A stretch of DNA of 64,000 nt from Agrostemma githago (taxonomy: Eukaryota > Streptophyta > Magnoliopsida > Caryophyllales > Caryophyllaceae): contig OY288243.1 of NCBI GenBank assembly GCA_958450325.1, positions 25,388,844 through 25,452,843 of the forward strand, written 5' to 3'. This document shows positions 1-9,795 of the stretch, one piece after another. The first letter of the stretch is position 1. The number at the start of each line of letters is the position of its first letter. Under the pieces are notes generated by a model, which made no database searches, was not told the origin of the DNA, and saw nothing but the letters and a program-made list of their open reading frames with translations. Made by a program: the position numbers and the translations under genes.

Positions 1-54
1 TGCTATATGATAAGAGGCTTCACCATTTTTTTAAAAAGAAATACCAATGGGTAA

Positions 55-399
55 TTAACATACTGCCAGACTTACAACAAAATCACTTGGAATTAGTAAG
101 TAACTCAACAAGATGAACCAGTAGATTAGAAAATAAGTTAGTAGATAAGAACGTACTCGGATTAGCTTAATGATCTCAAACTTGTATTGTGCAGGGACAT
201 GATGCCAATTTGTTACTCTAATCGGGCAATATTTCTCTTGTTTCGCTACATCTCCGATAAACCTTACGAGAATATGGCCTCCTTTCTTTATAGGCTGGTA
301 AAAATCATTAAAAGTCACATAGTACTTTTCACCTTTGGAATGCCATATATGGTGAGGTTGAATAGAGTCACTAATCATCTCATGTTTTCCATCCTTAGC
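55..399 (-). CDS. CACTA second gene, 3' exon (Transposase_24 / Ptta-En-Spm-like)
   Basis: The translation from 378 carries the pattern of the plant Ptta/En/Spm transposase family: a YYVTFNDFYQPIKKGGHILV segment followed by a W-x(8)-K block near residues 58-68. A splice acceptor (TTACAG) lies just upstream at about 400, and a donor (GTACGT) lies after codon LIR near 160; the residues after that point are intron read-through. It follows the 1253-465 block with plausible splicing, so I treat both as exons of one gene. The role by family is DNA binding or accessory function in CACTA transposition. The rest of the gene is beyond the left edge. Confidence 0.7.
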   Translation of the reverse strand, partial: AKDGKHEMISDSIQPHHIWHSKGEKYYVTFNDFYQPIKKGGHILVRFIGDVAKQEKYCPIRVTNWHHVPAQYKFEIIKLIRVRSYLLTYFLIYWFILLSYLLIPSDFVVSLAVC

Positions 400-464
400 T
401 GTAATTAGTACAAGTATATTATTTTAGTAGCTGAAAAGTAAATCTAGTATAAACAAATTAAATA

Positions 465-1253
465 TTATTTCAGCGAAAGCACTGCAAATAGATTTATCAT
501 CAGATAGCAAAGATTACCTCTCATTAGAACATTATCGTTCTCGTCGAATATAACATCATCAGGCCAATCGGGTATCAAAGTACGTCGTTTTGGTTTAAAT
601 GGCGTCACTTCAGACAATCCATTAGGGTTGCTTAATCCACTAGGTTTGTCGTGCACAATATCGGAATTCTTCTCTCCAAGCATCATTGATGATGTTTCAA
701 TATTTTGTGCGGCTTCCATATTTACAGGGTGTGTCGTAGTAGAACTTACCTGTGCATTGCGCTTAATATTTTGATGGTGTCTTCCAGTAGAACTGACCGC
801 ATTAACCTTAATATTGTGGGTACCAGGTATAGTAGAATCGACGTTACGCGATTGCATTACAGGAGCAGACTGATCTTCGGAGGATTGTACCACTGATTTT
901 TCTCCTTGAAATGTTCTGTCCAACAAAGAGGCTTTAGTCTATGTTAATGAGTGTTGTAGTCTTACTGTCGAAGGCTTTATCCATATACGACGTGCGCCGG
1001 TCTGGTGGGTCACGTTTTCTTTTGAACTTGGGACCTTTTCGGTGGAAGGATTTTCCACAGTTTCGTTAGCTTTGATAACCTCCGAAGTTCCTGTTTTTGA
1101 AGACGCATTCACCTTTTTCACAAAAGGGCGACCATCGTTGGTATGTGATGTTACTTCATTTGGAGGAGAAAAAGGCCCCCATCTCTCACCGGCAGCATTA
1201 GCTTCATCATCTTTTCGTACCTGTGCCCTTGTTCTTTTGCTTCGATAGCTCAT
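465..1253 (-). pseudogene. CACTA second gene, 5' exon, with an in-frame amber stop
   Basis: The ORFs at 1253-939 and 926-465 are in the same frame and are separated only by a TAG at 939-941, most simply a CAG to TAG change. Together they give about 260 codons. The start is a basic patch (residues 4-15, SKRTRAQVRKDD), followed by a long Ser/Thr/Asn-rich, probably disordered region, and then a block ending PDWPDDVIFDENDNVLMRG. A splice donor (AG/GTAATC) follows that block near 522, so the last residues of the open frame are intron. It lies upstream of the Transposase_24-like exon. I infer a TNPA-like or accessory protein and cannot assign a precise function. Confidence 0.6.
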
Positions 1254-1457
1254 TTTTACAAGTGAAGTATTCTGTATTACAACCTAGAATGCTCAACAAT
1301 CGTTAGCACACGCTAAAACCTAGTTCAGAATGCTTATATTAATAAAAGAATAAAAAAAACCATGATTAAGAGCATCAGAAGTGTCGAGCACTTTTAAGTT
1401 CATAATAAAGTAACACAATAGAAACCTATTGTTGTAGCAAGTATACAATATGACCAT

Positions 1458-1942
1458 CTCTACTCCAACACCTCACCAGTGTCAACAATATCCCTTGGTT
1501 TAGTCCTAACGACATGTAACCATCCTTTTTGAATCTCATCTTCAACATAAAAAACTTGTTTTGCTTGAGATGAGATAACAAAAGGATCGTCACTCAATTT
1601 TCGACCAGTATGCATTAGTTTAGAAAAGTTCACACAAACACTATTGGGGTATGATTTTACCCCCTTATATATGTCCACCCAATCACAATGAAACATTACA
1701 ACTTTGTAAACTCCAAAGTAATCTAATACATAAATGTCTTTAAGTTGGCCGTAATATGTTTCTCCATCGGCGTCGACCATGATTCCAGAATTTTGTGTTT
1801 TTCTACGTCTCTCACGATCAATTATTTGAAATTTGTACCCATTGAACATGAGCCCTGTCATTCTTTTACAATACCTACTTAAACCACCGGCCAACGCTTT
1901 TCTTAATTTCCCTTCTTCTGTGCTTGCATCTAAATTTTGAGC
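1458..1942 (-). CDS. tnp2 transposase, DUF4216 C-terminal exon
   Basis: The exon starts after an AG near 1943. It encodes GGLSRYCKRMTGLMFNGYKF, then YYGQLKDIYVLDYFGVYKVV, CDWVDIYKGVKSYP, FVISSQAKQVFYVEDE and KPRDIVDTGEV. These are the successive conserved blocks of DUF4216, which follows the transposase domain in many plant CACTA proteins. A TAG stop ends it at 1458-1460. Its function within the transposase is unknown. Confidence 0.88.
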
Positions 1943-1995
1943 CTATACCAAAAAATTCATATTAAAATTATTCAAAATTTGTATAATAATGTTAC

Positions 1996-2125
1996 TTAGC
2001 TGATAATGGTGGTTGAGGTGGAACCTGAGTTTGAAGCCATTCTGAGAATTCATTGATAATCCAATCATTTTCATCGTTCTCAGAAGATGACTGATTCTGT
2101 TCTCTTTTTAGCTTAAGAAATTCAC
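1996..2125 (-). CDS. tnp2 transposase linker exon
   Basis: The minus-strand frame gives FLKLKREQNQSSSENDEND then WIINEFSEWLQTQVPPQPP, matching the position and character of the hydrophilic linker with a conserved W...F..WL pattern between DUF4218 and DUF4216. A GTAAC donor follows at about 1995. The acceptor (AG near 2126) is approximate. Confidence 0.6.
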
Positions 2126-2202
2126 TTCAAAAATAAAGATAATTAAATAATTTAAAATATTTCATTTTCATGGTGTATTTAAAAAAATATAGGAAGTAAA
2201 AA

Positions 2203-2518
2203 TCACTTGAACACATACTTAAGAACGTCCTCCGTCTCATCTGAATGAAGCAGAATATATCGGTGCGCTTGTTTCAAACTTTTATCATCTAAGCGCACAT
2301 TTTTTGCCATCCCAATGACTCGACCACCTGAATGGTACAAGTAGCAGCCCGCATTTGCAATACAATCATCATTTCTCTTGTATCTATTAAAGATGGTTTC
2401 AACCCCATCAAGATATCTTGAAAAAAACGTGATTGTCTCCTCCAACACAAACCCTTCCGCGATTGATCCCTCAGGTTTAGCTTTATTACTCACATATAAT
2501 TTAAGGTGAGCCAAATAC
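2203..2518 (-). CDS. tnp2 transposase, DUF4218 second exon
   Basis: An AG acceptor at 2520-2519 precedes this exon. Joining its first base to the donor exon restores the expected ...PIEWYLAHLKLYVSNKA reading. The NKAKPEGSIAEGFVLEE and RYLDGVETIFNR motifs are typical of the C-terminal half of DUF4218. The end HRYILLHSDE is also family-typical. The exact 3' splice position is not clear to me. Confidence 0.85.
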
Positions 2519-2589
2519 CTTTAAAAAATTTATTATCAAACTAAGGTATAATAAAAAAAATCATGCAAATATAAGGAGTAGATGTTAAC

Positions 2590-3581
2590 CATTCGATCGG
2601 GTACATCCATCTATACTGAACAGGCCCCCCAAGTGTAGCCTCCTCAACTAAGTGAATTAGTAAGTGAACCATGATTGTGAAGAAAGTTGGCAGAAACTCC
2701 ATTTCTAATCGACAGAGTGTAAGAGCAATTTTTGACTCCAGCACATTTAGCTCATTATGTTCGAGAGTTGGAGAGCACAAATATTTGAAGAAAGAAGACA
2801 AGTCCCCCAACAGATCAATAACCTTAGTTGCCTTAGATGCTCTCAAAGCTACAGGAAGAATATCTTGCATTAAGATGTGATTGTCATGACTTTTAAGATT
2901 AATAAGTTTTCGTTGTTTCAGATTTACACATCGTGAGATATTAGATCCATAACCATCAGGAAATTTTATCTTCTGCAAGACTTTCAAAAATCTTTCCTTC
3001 TCGATGTTGGTCATGGAATATGGAGCGGGGGTCATGAATGGGGCCTGATTAGGTTGACGTATAAGCCAAAGATCCCGTTTAACACCCAATTTTTCAAGAG
3101 CCATCCTAGAAGCCATGTCGTCTCGACTCTTATCCATATCCAAAATCGTCCCCAATATATTATCGCATACATTTTTTTCAATGTGCATAACATCTAGATT
3201 ATGTCTAAGCGGATTGCGCACCCAATATGGCAATTCAAAAAATACACTCTTCTTATTCCATAAGTTGATATCATTGTCATCCACACCATCATTCATATAA
3301 CTAGTTGACACACCAACTTCCCTTGCTCTACCTTTTCTCTTTGGTCTAGTATTAGTTTTCCCATAAACATATCCAATCCCGTCTTGTTGCTTCAACACAT
3401 CAAAACCAGTCGCAGTAACGGGAGCATTACCAAACTCTAATGTTCCGTCGAATAAATTGCCTTGAGAACGATAGACATGGTCATGGGGTAGCCATTTTCT
3501 ATGACCAACATAACAAATCTTACCCCCAAATCTACCTGAATTTGTTGAATAAGTACAATGAGGGCAAGCATCATAGCCCAT
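2590..3581 (-). CDS. tnp2 transposase C-terminal part plus start of DUF4218
   Basis: The block opens after a TGA that replaces the Trp of the conserved LSGWSNMGYDACPHC region. It contains the zinc-binding CPHC motif, NLDVMHIEKNVCDNILGTIL near residues 128-147, and the DUF4218 signature LKSHDNHILMQDILPVALR near 228. It ends at GGPVQYRWMYPIE, where a GT donor (minus strand GTTAAC, 2589) opens an intron. The 14 residues after PIEW in the open frame are intronic. The block is part of the same inactivated gene. Confidence 0.88.
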
Positions 3582-3685
3582 ATTACTTCATCCAGACAAC
3601 ATCGCATACGCAGGAAAATCATTTATGGTACTATGTAAAGCTGCTTGAAGTTTAAAGTTCCTTCCCTCGTAAGCATCAAATGCAT

Positions 3686-4111
3686 CTACCATAACAATGT
3701 ATAGGTCATCTGCCATTTAGATGACCTATATATCCGCTTTAGTCTAGGGATAAGAGGGAAATATCTCATTACCTTAGTAGCTTCACCCTTCTTACGTTTT
3801 GCATTAGTAACAGGTTCACTAGTGGGTTTTTTCCATCTTGATGTATGACAAACATGACACTCTTCTTTTTGTTCAAAGTCCCCCCAATACAACATACTAA
3901 TGTTTGGACAAGCATGTATCTTTTCATACCCGAGGCCTAAATTATTAATTATCTTCCTACCCTCATAATACGATGAAGGAAAATCTATAATTTGTGGAAA
4001 TGCTTCGAGTATTAGTTCAAGTAACTTATTGAATGACTCATTAGACCAATGAAACATACATTTGATATGAAATAAGTGTAGTAGAAAGATAATTTTGAGA
4101 ATGTTTGACAT
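3686..4111 (-). CDS. tnp2 transposase, first part of the transposase domain
   Basis: This frame continues the N-terminal block after the frameshift. It contains WSNESFNKLLELILEAFPQ, the YEKIHACPN motif, the four-Cys YWGDFE...CHVCHTSRWK region, and MRYFPLIPRLKRIYRSSK, all in the order seen in plant tnp2 proteins. Directly after RSSK the sequence jumps to a different frame that encodes the DAFDAYEGRNF segment. The usual intervening segment, which includes part of the catalytic fold, is therefore deleted. The final ten residues of the open frame are junction read-through. Confidence 0.85.
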   Translation of the reverse strand: MSNILKIIFLLHLFHIKCMFHWSNESFNKLLELILEAFPQIIDFPSSYYEGRKIINNLGLGYEKIHACPNISMLYWGDFEQKEECHVCHTSRWKKPTSEPVTNAKRKKGEATKVMRYFPLIPRLKRIYRSSKWQMTYTLLW

Positions 4112-4689
4112 CCATTATATAGTGCTTCTGTTGCGGACTCAAATAGTCGTTTATAATTTAGCTCTTCCTTTGTGGATGGATGATTTGTTTTATTGTCAGA
4201 ATCATTGTCAGAATCATTGTCATACCCATCAAATTGTTGGTTGCCAAAAATATATTCATCCTCAAAATCATCAGCATGATTTACATTCATATCCACACCA
4301 TCAGGTGCTTCATAAGGGAGCTCTTCATCATGAGTCTCTCTAGAAGAGTGGGGAATATTGACCATATATGTATCATTTAGTAAACCTTTCATATCATCAC
4401 GACCTACAAAAGGACTTCCACTACATTCCTCTCCCCCAACTTCATGTAAATGATTAAGAACATCAACTTTTTCATGCCAAATCCATTTAGTATAGTTTTG
4501 ATAAAAGCCTTTATATAAAATATGTTCATGAACTTCATGAAGCGATAACCAATAACGTAGTTTGCAACTCTTGCAGGGACACTTTGTTTTTCCTTCTACA
4601 AGACTTTCCTTAGCTAACTCAAGAAACTTTGAACATCCATCTATGTAATTAGAATGATCATTGGGCAATCTAATCCAACTCGTATCCAT
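4012..4689 (-). CDS. tnp2 transposase N-terminal block (Transpos_assoc domain)
   Basis: The ATG at 4689 opens a 225-codon frame. Residues 1-85 hold the Transpos_assoc pattern: MDTSWI start, a CPCKSC zinc-like cluster near residue 38, and HILYKGFYQNYTKWIWHEK near 56-74. An acidic, Asp-rich stretch lies near residues 135-165. The familiar ALYNGCQTFSKLSF motif is reached near residue 190; after it the frame is lost by a one-base change near 4085, and the coding sense continues in the frame of the 4111-3686 block. The last 25 residues of this open frame are therefore out-of-frame. Confidence 0.85.
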   Translation of the reverse strand: MDTSWIRLPNDHSNYIDGCSKFLELAKESLVEGKTKCPCKSCKLRYWLSLHEVHEHILYKGFYQNYTKWIWHEKVDVLNHLHEVGGEECSGSPFVGRDDMKGLLNDTYMVNIPHSSRETHDEELPYEAPDGVDMNVNHADDFEDEYIFGNQQFDGYDNDSDNDSDNKTNHPSTKEELNYKRLFESATEALYNGCQTFSKLSFYYTYFISNVCFIGLMSHSISYLN

Positions 4690-4699
4690 GTCTACACAA

Positions 4700-6590
4700 A
4701 ATATTATGCCAAAGACACAAAAATATTAAAATTATTAATTCAATTTTTAAATAAATGAATATCAAATTGAACGAAACCAGTTTATTGTTAATATGCATTG
4801 TGTACAACTATATATAACATTATATGAAGAACATTAGTATGTACGTCATGTTTCATAGGATAAAAACATAAAACATTTAATCACATAAACATAATATTAT
4901 AACAGCAAAAACATAAAAATTTCAGTAAATGAAATTACGATAAATAGTAGCCATACCGAACAAAACGTTCATAGGAAATAATATACCATCAAACCGTATG
5001 TAAATAATCATATTCATAATCTTAAAGAGAAATTGAATTACCTGGTCAATTAGAGCACCTTACGTATGTTGATCTTGTTTCCCGTCAAAAACCACGATCT
5101 TTGATAAATCAGCGAAAACATAAAAGGAAAATGTAAACAAACCGAATCAGCCTTCAAAATACAAAATCGAGCACCATAAATATTTGACAAAAAAGCATTC
5201 TAACTTAACACCAAAATTGAACGACATACAAATTGAATTACGATTGGACAAAATACAAATTGAACAAAAAATAGAATAGTGAATTACGATTCGAAACAGC
5301 AATATAGACAACACCTAAGAGGAAATTGAACGAAATTCACATATATATAGGATGGATTGGACGAAATTGCATTACGATTGAGCAAAAATAAATCTCAAAT
5401 AACACTAATTGAATGACATACCTAAGAGGAAAGGAGAAGAATTTAGTCAACAAAACAGCGAATTACCTAAGACGAATCAAAACAGTAAGTGAATTACCAG
5501 AGAAGAATCTCAATTGAACGACATACCTAAGTGAATTACGATTCAAAACAGTATTAATCCACAATACCTAAGAAAGAAATCGAACGAAATAAGCATATAG
5601 GTTGGGTTGGACGAAATTGAACTACGATTGAACCAAAAAAGGAACAGTGAATTACGATACAACAACAACACGCAATACGTAAAACGAAATACGAACATAT
5701 GCTGGATTGGACAAAATTCAATTACGATTCAAAACAACAATAAATCGCAATACCTGATACGAAATTGAACAAAATACGCATATAGGTCGGATTCGACGAA
5801 CAAACAATCCAACACTGGTTCGATGAAGAGGTTGAAATATGTTTAGTGCGTCCTGAGGTTGAATTTCGTCGTGAGATTGATTAAAACATATGAATTTCGT
5901 CCAGAGGTTGAACAAAATACAAACAAAAATCTCAAATAACACAAATTGAACGACATATTAGAGGAAACAACGACATATTAGAGGAAACAACGACATATAT
6001 TCAACGAAATTGAACGACATACCTAAGAACAGTGAATTACGATTCAAATCAGCAGCAATCCCACACGTGAACTATGATTCGAAACGACGGATGAACCTAA
6101 TTGCTTGGTAGATATTAATCTGAACATGGAATATAGAAGAGGAAATGAGATGAATTTAAGGTTCAATTATTAGTGGAATTAAGATGAATTCAGCAATAGA
6201 TGAATTTAGGGGTTGATTAAGAGAACTAGAGGGGAGATTTGAATTACTCTGTGGATACTGGTTGGATGAAGAGTATGTACAGTAATAAACCTGGGTACTT
6301 GGAAAAAGGGGGGAAGTAGGAGGGTCACACGGGATATACAATGAGAGAGCGGTAAACTGTATCAATATTTTCATTTAGGCGCCTAAATTGAAGGGAGCAT
6401 TTAGGTAATATTTTTTTTCCAGTTGGATAAATTTTGTTAGTATATAATAATAATTAAATAAAATTATAATTAATTGTAAAATTATATTTTGATGAATCTT
6501 GACATATAAAGGTGTCTAAAGTGGATATGAGGTATACAAGAGGGTGTACGCTTCTAAAAGCATCAATAATGAAGTGTCAAAAAAGTGAGG
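4700..6590. repeat. CACTA 5' subterminal region with dispersed short repeats
   Basis: There is no gene here. The sequence is AT-rich and made largely of repeated short words, for example GAATTACGATT (near 5234, 5281, 5532, 5650, 5720, 6036), GAACGACATACCTAAG (several copies 5410-6025) and ATTGAACGAAAT. A perfect 20-bp tandem pair lies at 5951-5990. Subterminal repeat arrays are the known binding sites of the accessory transposase in En/Spm-type elements, so these are candidate binding sites. Confidence 0.75.
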
Positions 6591-6604
6591 GATTTGTTGT
6601 AGTG
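6591..6604 (-). repeat. CACTA terminal inverted repeat (right end)
   Basis: The minus strand reads CACTACAACAAATC. CACTACAA is the diagnostic first octamer of many plant CACTA elements. The matching left copy is outside the window. Confidence 0.92.
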
Positions 6605-7340
6605 TCGTAGTGTACGGAGACACAAAAGAAAAGAAAAGAAACTACGAAAATAAAGCTAAAAATCAAAAAAAAAAAAAAGCGGAGAAAAGGGTAGAATGTG
6701 TCCGGCCGGGGTGTAGTCAAGTCACCATGGGCCGAGACGAGAAAAGATATGGATGGGGGAAGGAATAAAAAGAAAGAAATAAAAGGAAATGGGAGGGGAG
6801 GACTAGGTGTAATCAAGTCACCTAGCCCGGATTCCGCCCGAATCCGACTAAATCCTACAAAAAGGGGTGAAAATCTTGTAAATTTGGATTTTTCAAATGA
6901 CTCTCGATGTAGTCACGTCATCGAGACTCGGGAGCAACAATTACCAAGGCCCCGAGGGCCACCATGACACAAATGATAAGGGGAAGGGGAATATACAAAG
7001 GGAGACAAGCAATAAAAGACAGAAAAGAAATGAGAGCCGCCTTACCGATAGATTAGCAACTCACGAACTCCATAGTCTCAAGGATCAATAAAGGCACTTT
7101 TGCTTGTCTTCTTCACTTTCATCCCACTTCAAACTCGATAAGCTCGCATGGTTGAAGTACAAAGGTATAAGGGGGTGGGATTTGATGTGAAACTCGCTGT
7201 AAAGGGAAGAGAAAATGAGGTAAATGTGTGTATATGAAGTGTAGGGGTCATATGATAAGGGCAAGGATAGGTAGGGAGGTTGGGAGGGGGTATAAAGTGG
7301 TAGGGTGGGCTCACATGACAAAGAAGAGGCAAAAGGAGGA
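6605..7340. other. Non-coding 3' region of element B
   Basis: No convincing coding sequence. It holds an A/G-rich stretch with a run of As (about 6665-6680), two related GTGTAGTCAAGTCACC-like words (6709 and 6807), and a Pro/Ser-rich open frame on the minus strand (7570-7085) that looks compositional rather than real. Junction evidence for ownership by B is indirect: it lies between the B protease and the CACTA end. Confidence 0.5.
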
Positions 7341-7344
7341 GTAG

Positions 7345-7500
7345 GGGACCATCCCGGTCGGGATGGACGGTCCCGGTCGGGATGACACGCCCGTCCCGGT
7401 CGGGATGACACTCCAGAAGACCCAACTTTTGGCACCCTCATCCCGATCGGGATGACTCCTTCCCGGTCGGGATGGGTCATCCTTCCCGGTCGGGATGCAC
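7345..7500. repeat. Array of TCCCGGTCGGGAT near-palindromes
   Basis: Six copies of the CCCGRTCGGGAT type occur within 150 bp, plus a degenerate seventh (GGCCGGGAAG). The core CCCGGTCGGG is nearly its own reverse complement. The same motif is arrayed in the 5' LTR of B (12283-12362), there in the opposite orientation on the + strand. The array is non-coding. Confidence 0.85.
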
Positions 7501-7962
7501 TCTTATTGGCCGGGAAGAGTCTTCTAACCCTCAATAACTCCAAAAGCTTGACCCAATCTTCAAAACCCAACTACCTTTCTCACAATCCAAGCTCTAACAA
7601 TAACCACTTCTCTCTAGGATTCATCTTCACTTCACACCTATCAAATAAGCTCAAAGAATTCATCAAAGTCCCTCCCTCACATCGCTCATCAAAATACCAA
7701 ATCACAAGAATTTCACAAAACCTAAAAGTATTACAAGAAAGAGAGATATACAGTAAGACGGTTCTTTTGGAACTCCGTCAAACCAAAGGTGGTGCATTCT
7801 TCAATAAGTTTTTTTAACAACACTTGGCCAACTCCATCTCCATCGAGGGCTCGAAGTAACAAATCGAAGGATCTCGCAAAGTCTTCAATCAAGCTTGTGG
7901 TATAACCATCCATACTCCAAGGGTCTTCATAACCTAACCTCGACGTTCCCGGGGCATCCTGA

Positions 7963-9012
7963 TCATGGCTTGAACTTGTACTTGCGATCCTTCGGTATAT
8001 ACCCAAACGTCCATCTATCTTCATGTTGCCCAAAGGGAGGCTCATCTTTCTTCTTACTTCTCAACTTGTCCTCAATATCATGATATGGGCATTCGTCCGC
8101 CCCAAGCTCGGAATCATCATCCTCAATTGCATAGAAGTTGTTCTTCAAGCTTTTAGCCGACTCATCCCCTAGATTGATGTCTTTCATGGCGGTAATCATT
8201 TTACAAGACTCTTCATTAGTAGGCGAGGTGTTGCCTTGGAGGTCAAACACGAGCTTATCGTTGCCTAACTCAAATGTGATCCTACCGTTTTTTACATCAA
8301 TCATAGCACCGACGGTATGTAGAAATGGGCACCCAAGGATAATGGGAGTGATAGCTTCTTCCGGCATGTCAAGCACAAGGAAGTCGACCGGAATGAAGAA
8401 CTTCCCGATTCTTATTGGCACATCTTCCAACATCCCCAAAGGTCGGTTGAGGGAACTATCGGCCATTTGGAGTGTAATGGAAGTACTCTTGAGCTCCTTC
8501 ATCCCAAGTCGCTCGCAAATGGAATAGGGAATGATGCTTACACTCGCACCCAAATCACATAGTGCTCTCTCAATCTTGAAGTTGCCTATGGTGCACGGGA
8601 TCGAGAAACTACCCGGATCCTTCAACTTGGGAAGTGTAGAACCTTGAATAAGCTCGCTCACTACTCTTGTGAACGCTATGGTCTCTTCCTTGTCGACGGA
8701 TCTCTTCCTAGTCAAGATTTCTTTCATGAATCTTCCATATGCCGGGATTTGGGTAAGTAGATCGGTAAAAGGGACACTTACATCCAATTTCTTCACAATG
8801 TTAAGGAACTTGTCATATTGAACATCCACCTTAGTCTTCAATTGCCTTGTTGGGAAAGGCAACTTGATATGCACCTTGTCTTGCTCATTAAGGTTGGACT
8901 TTTCAAATGACATTTTCCCTTTTCCCTTGTCTTTTCCTTGAAGTGGGGGAAGTTTATCTTCATGGGGTTTCTTAATCTCCAAAAAAACTTGCTCCTCCAT
9001 TGGATTTCCCAA
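7963..9012 (-). CDS. Element B retropepsin-like aspartic protease
   Basis: A 349-codon frame. Residues 45-125 are the conserved region before the protease (PFPTRQLKTKVDVQYDKFL, TQIPAYGRFMKEILTRK). The protease starts near residue 140: a FSIPCTIG strand, the catalytic region LCDLGASVSIIPYSICERLG (Asp-Leu-Gly in place of the usual D-S/T-G), and PIILGCPFLHTVGAMIDV near 228. The frame ends FGYIPKDRKYKFKP. An overlapping frame (8045-7731) looks protein-like and could be the continuation after a frameshift. No RT follows. Confidence 0.88.
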   Translation of the reverse strand: MGNPMEEQVFLEIKKPHEDKLPPLQGKDKGKGKMSFEKSNLNEQDKVHIKLPFPTRQLKTKVDVQYDKFLNIVKKLDVSVPFTDLLTQIPAYGRFMKEILTRKRSVDKEETIAFTRVVSELIQGSTLPKLKDPGSFSIPCTIGNFKIERALCDLGASVSIIPYSICERLGMKELKSTSITLQMADSSLNRPLGMLEDVPIRIGKFFIPVDFLVLDMPEEAITPIILGCPFLHTVGAMIDVKNGRITFELGNDKLVFDLQGNTSPTNEESCKMITAMKDINLGDESAKSLKNNFYAIEDDDSELGADECPYHDIEDKLRSKKKDEPPFGQHEDRWTFGYIPKDRKYKFKP

Positions 9013-9015
9013 GCT

Positions 9016-9765
9016 TTAATTATCTTGAAGTGGAGGTAAAACCTCTTTCATTGGTTCTTGCTCATTAGGGGGTAAGGGGGAGTTATAAGATGAACCACTC
9101 CTCAAGGTAATAGCATTCACATGCTCAAATTTCTCCGTTTCACCTTGAGGAGGTAGTTGCCCATTTTGCCTTGAAGAGCTACCCGAAGCAAGTTGAGCTA
9201 TTTGGGTTTCAAGCATCTTCATATGAGCATCTCTTGCCAAGTTATCCCTTTGAAGTTGAGCAATGATTTCTTGTTGGGTTCTTTGTGTCTCCAATTGACT
9301 TCTTTGGATGTCCAACATTGACTTTTGCATGTTGAAATCCCGAGGGGGAGATTTTTGGTTATGAGGAGTGTTGGTGATGGCTAGAGGAATGCCATAATTA
9401 TGAATTGGAGACCGACTCCTTTGCTTGCATTCATGTTGAGTACCTTGAGATCCTTGTTGTTGTTGATGGTTCCCTTGGAACCCATGAGAGTTACCTTGAT
9501 TAAGGTCTTGATTGTTACCTTGGTTGTAGTTATGGTGTCCTTGGGAGTGTTGGCTCCCTTGGAAACCACCTTGATTGAAGTTCCCTTGTTGGAACTCTTG
9601 ATTGTTGTTGAAGGTACCTTGGTTATGTTGCTTGAAATTGTTGAATGGCCTTGGGTTGCCTATATAACCTTGGTAGCTTTGATTGTTGTCCCTTAAGGGA
9701 GGTGGCACATATGGACGGTGTTGTAGAGATTGTCGTTGGGGAACTTGTTGGGAAGCTTGAAACAT
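9016..9765 (-). CDS. Element B Gln/Asn-rich gag-protease linker
   Basis: There are 250 residues very rich in Gln, Asn and Gly over the first 110, then a Gln-rich, probably coiled-coil segment around residues 148-195 (QRSQLETQRTQQEIIAQLQR), then a Pro-rich end. Such a linker between nucleocapsid and protease is common in this group. It ends PPLQDN, a TAA, and the same frame runs on into the protease. The + strand ORF over it (9400-9696) is a shadow. Confidence 0.8.
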   Translation of the reverse strand: MFQASQQVPQRQSLQHRPYVPPPLRDNNQSYQGYIGNPRPFNNFKQHNQGTFNNNQEFQQGNFNQGGFQGSQHSQGHHNYNQGNNQDLNQGNSHGFQGNHQQQQGSQGTQHECKQRSRSPIHNYGIPLAITNTPHNQKSPPRDFNMQKSMLDIQRSQLETQRTQQEIIAQLQRDNLARDAHMKMLETQIAQLASGSSSRQNGQLPPQGETEKFEHVNAITLRSGSSYNSPLPPNEQEPMKEVLPPLQDN

Positions 9766-9795
9766 ATGGGGATAGGGGGCGGCTTACTTGAACGC

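Larger units (their letters stand above)
1458..4689 (-). pseudogene. CACTA tnp2-type transposase gene, multi-exon, inactivated
   Basis: Blocks in order on the minus strand are: an N-terminal Transpos_assoc domain (from 4689), the start of the tnp2 domain (4111-3686), the later tnp2 part joined to a DUF4218 domain (3581-2590, 2518-2203), a short linker exon (2125-1996), and a C-terminal DUF4216 domain (1942-1458). At least one intron (2589-2519) is supported by GT/AG borders and by phase continuity (PIEW-Y-LAHLK). Damage seen: a one-base frameshift near 4085; loss of roughly 150 residues of the tnp2 core between the KRIYRSSK and DAYEGRNF motifs near 3700; a TGG to TGA stop just before 3581. 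The protein would normally cut and paste the element at its CACTA ends. Confidence 0.88.
1..6604 (-). mobile_element. CACTA (En/Spm-type) DNA transposon A, left part outside the window
   Basis: The right end at 6591-6604 reads, on the minus strand, CACTACAACAAATC, the canonical CACTA terminus. Inside it on the minus strand lie about 1.9 kb of AT-rich subterminal repeats, then a tnp2-type transposase gene (4689-1458), then a second transposase-associated gene (1253 to about 55), which is the usual CACTA order. The other terminus is left of position 1. The three bases outside the end (6605-6607, TCG) would be one copy of the 3-bp target duplication. The element sits in the non-coding 3' part of Athila-like element B. 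The transposase is broken (internal deletion, frameshift, stops), so this copy is not autonomous. Confidence 0.93.

Noticed and set aside
208..226. A TGTTACTCTAAT word resembling the motif of element H
   Set aside because: Single copy, inside the coding sequence of the CACTA second gene; chance match.
7085..7570. 161-codon minus-strand ORF with Pro/Ser/Arg-rich product
   Set aside because: Its arginine-proline repeats come from the palindrome array and the remainder is pyrimidine-rich; nothing comparable known.
8138..8527. 129-codon + strand ORF opposite the B protease
   Set aside because: Antisense shadow of a well-supported protease domain.
9400..9696. Hydrophobic + strand ORF opposite the gag of B
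   Set aside because: It is the antisense shadow of the Gln/Asn-rich linker (poly-Leu/Val from CAA/AAC codons).
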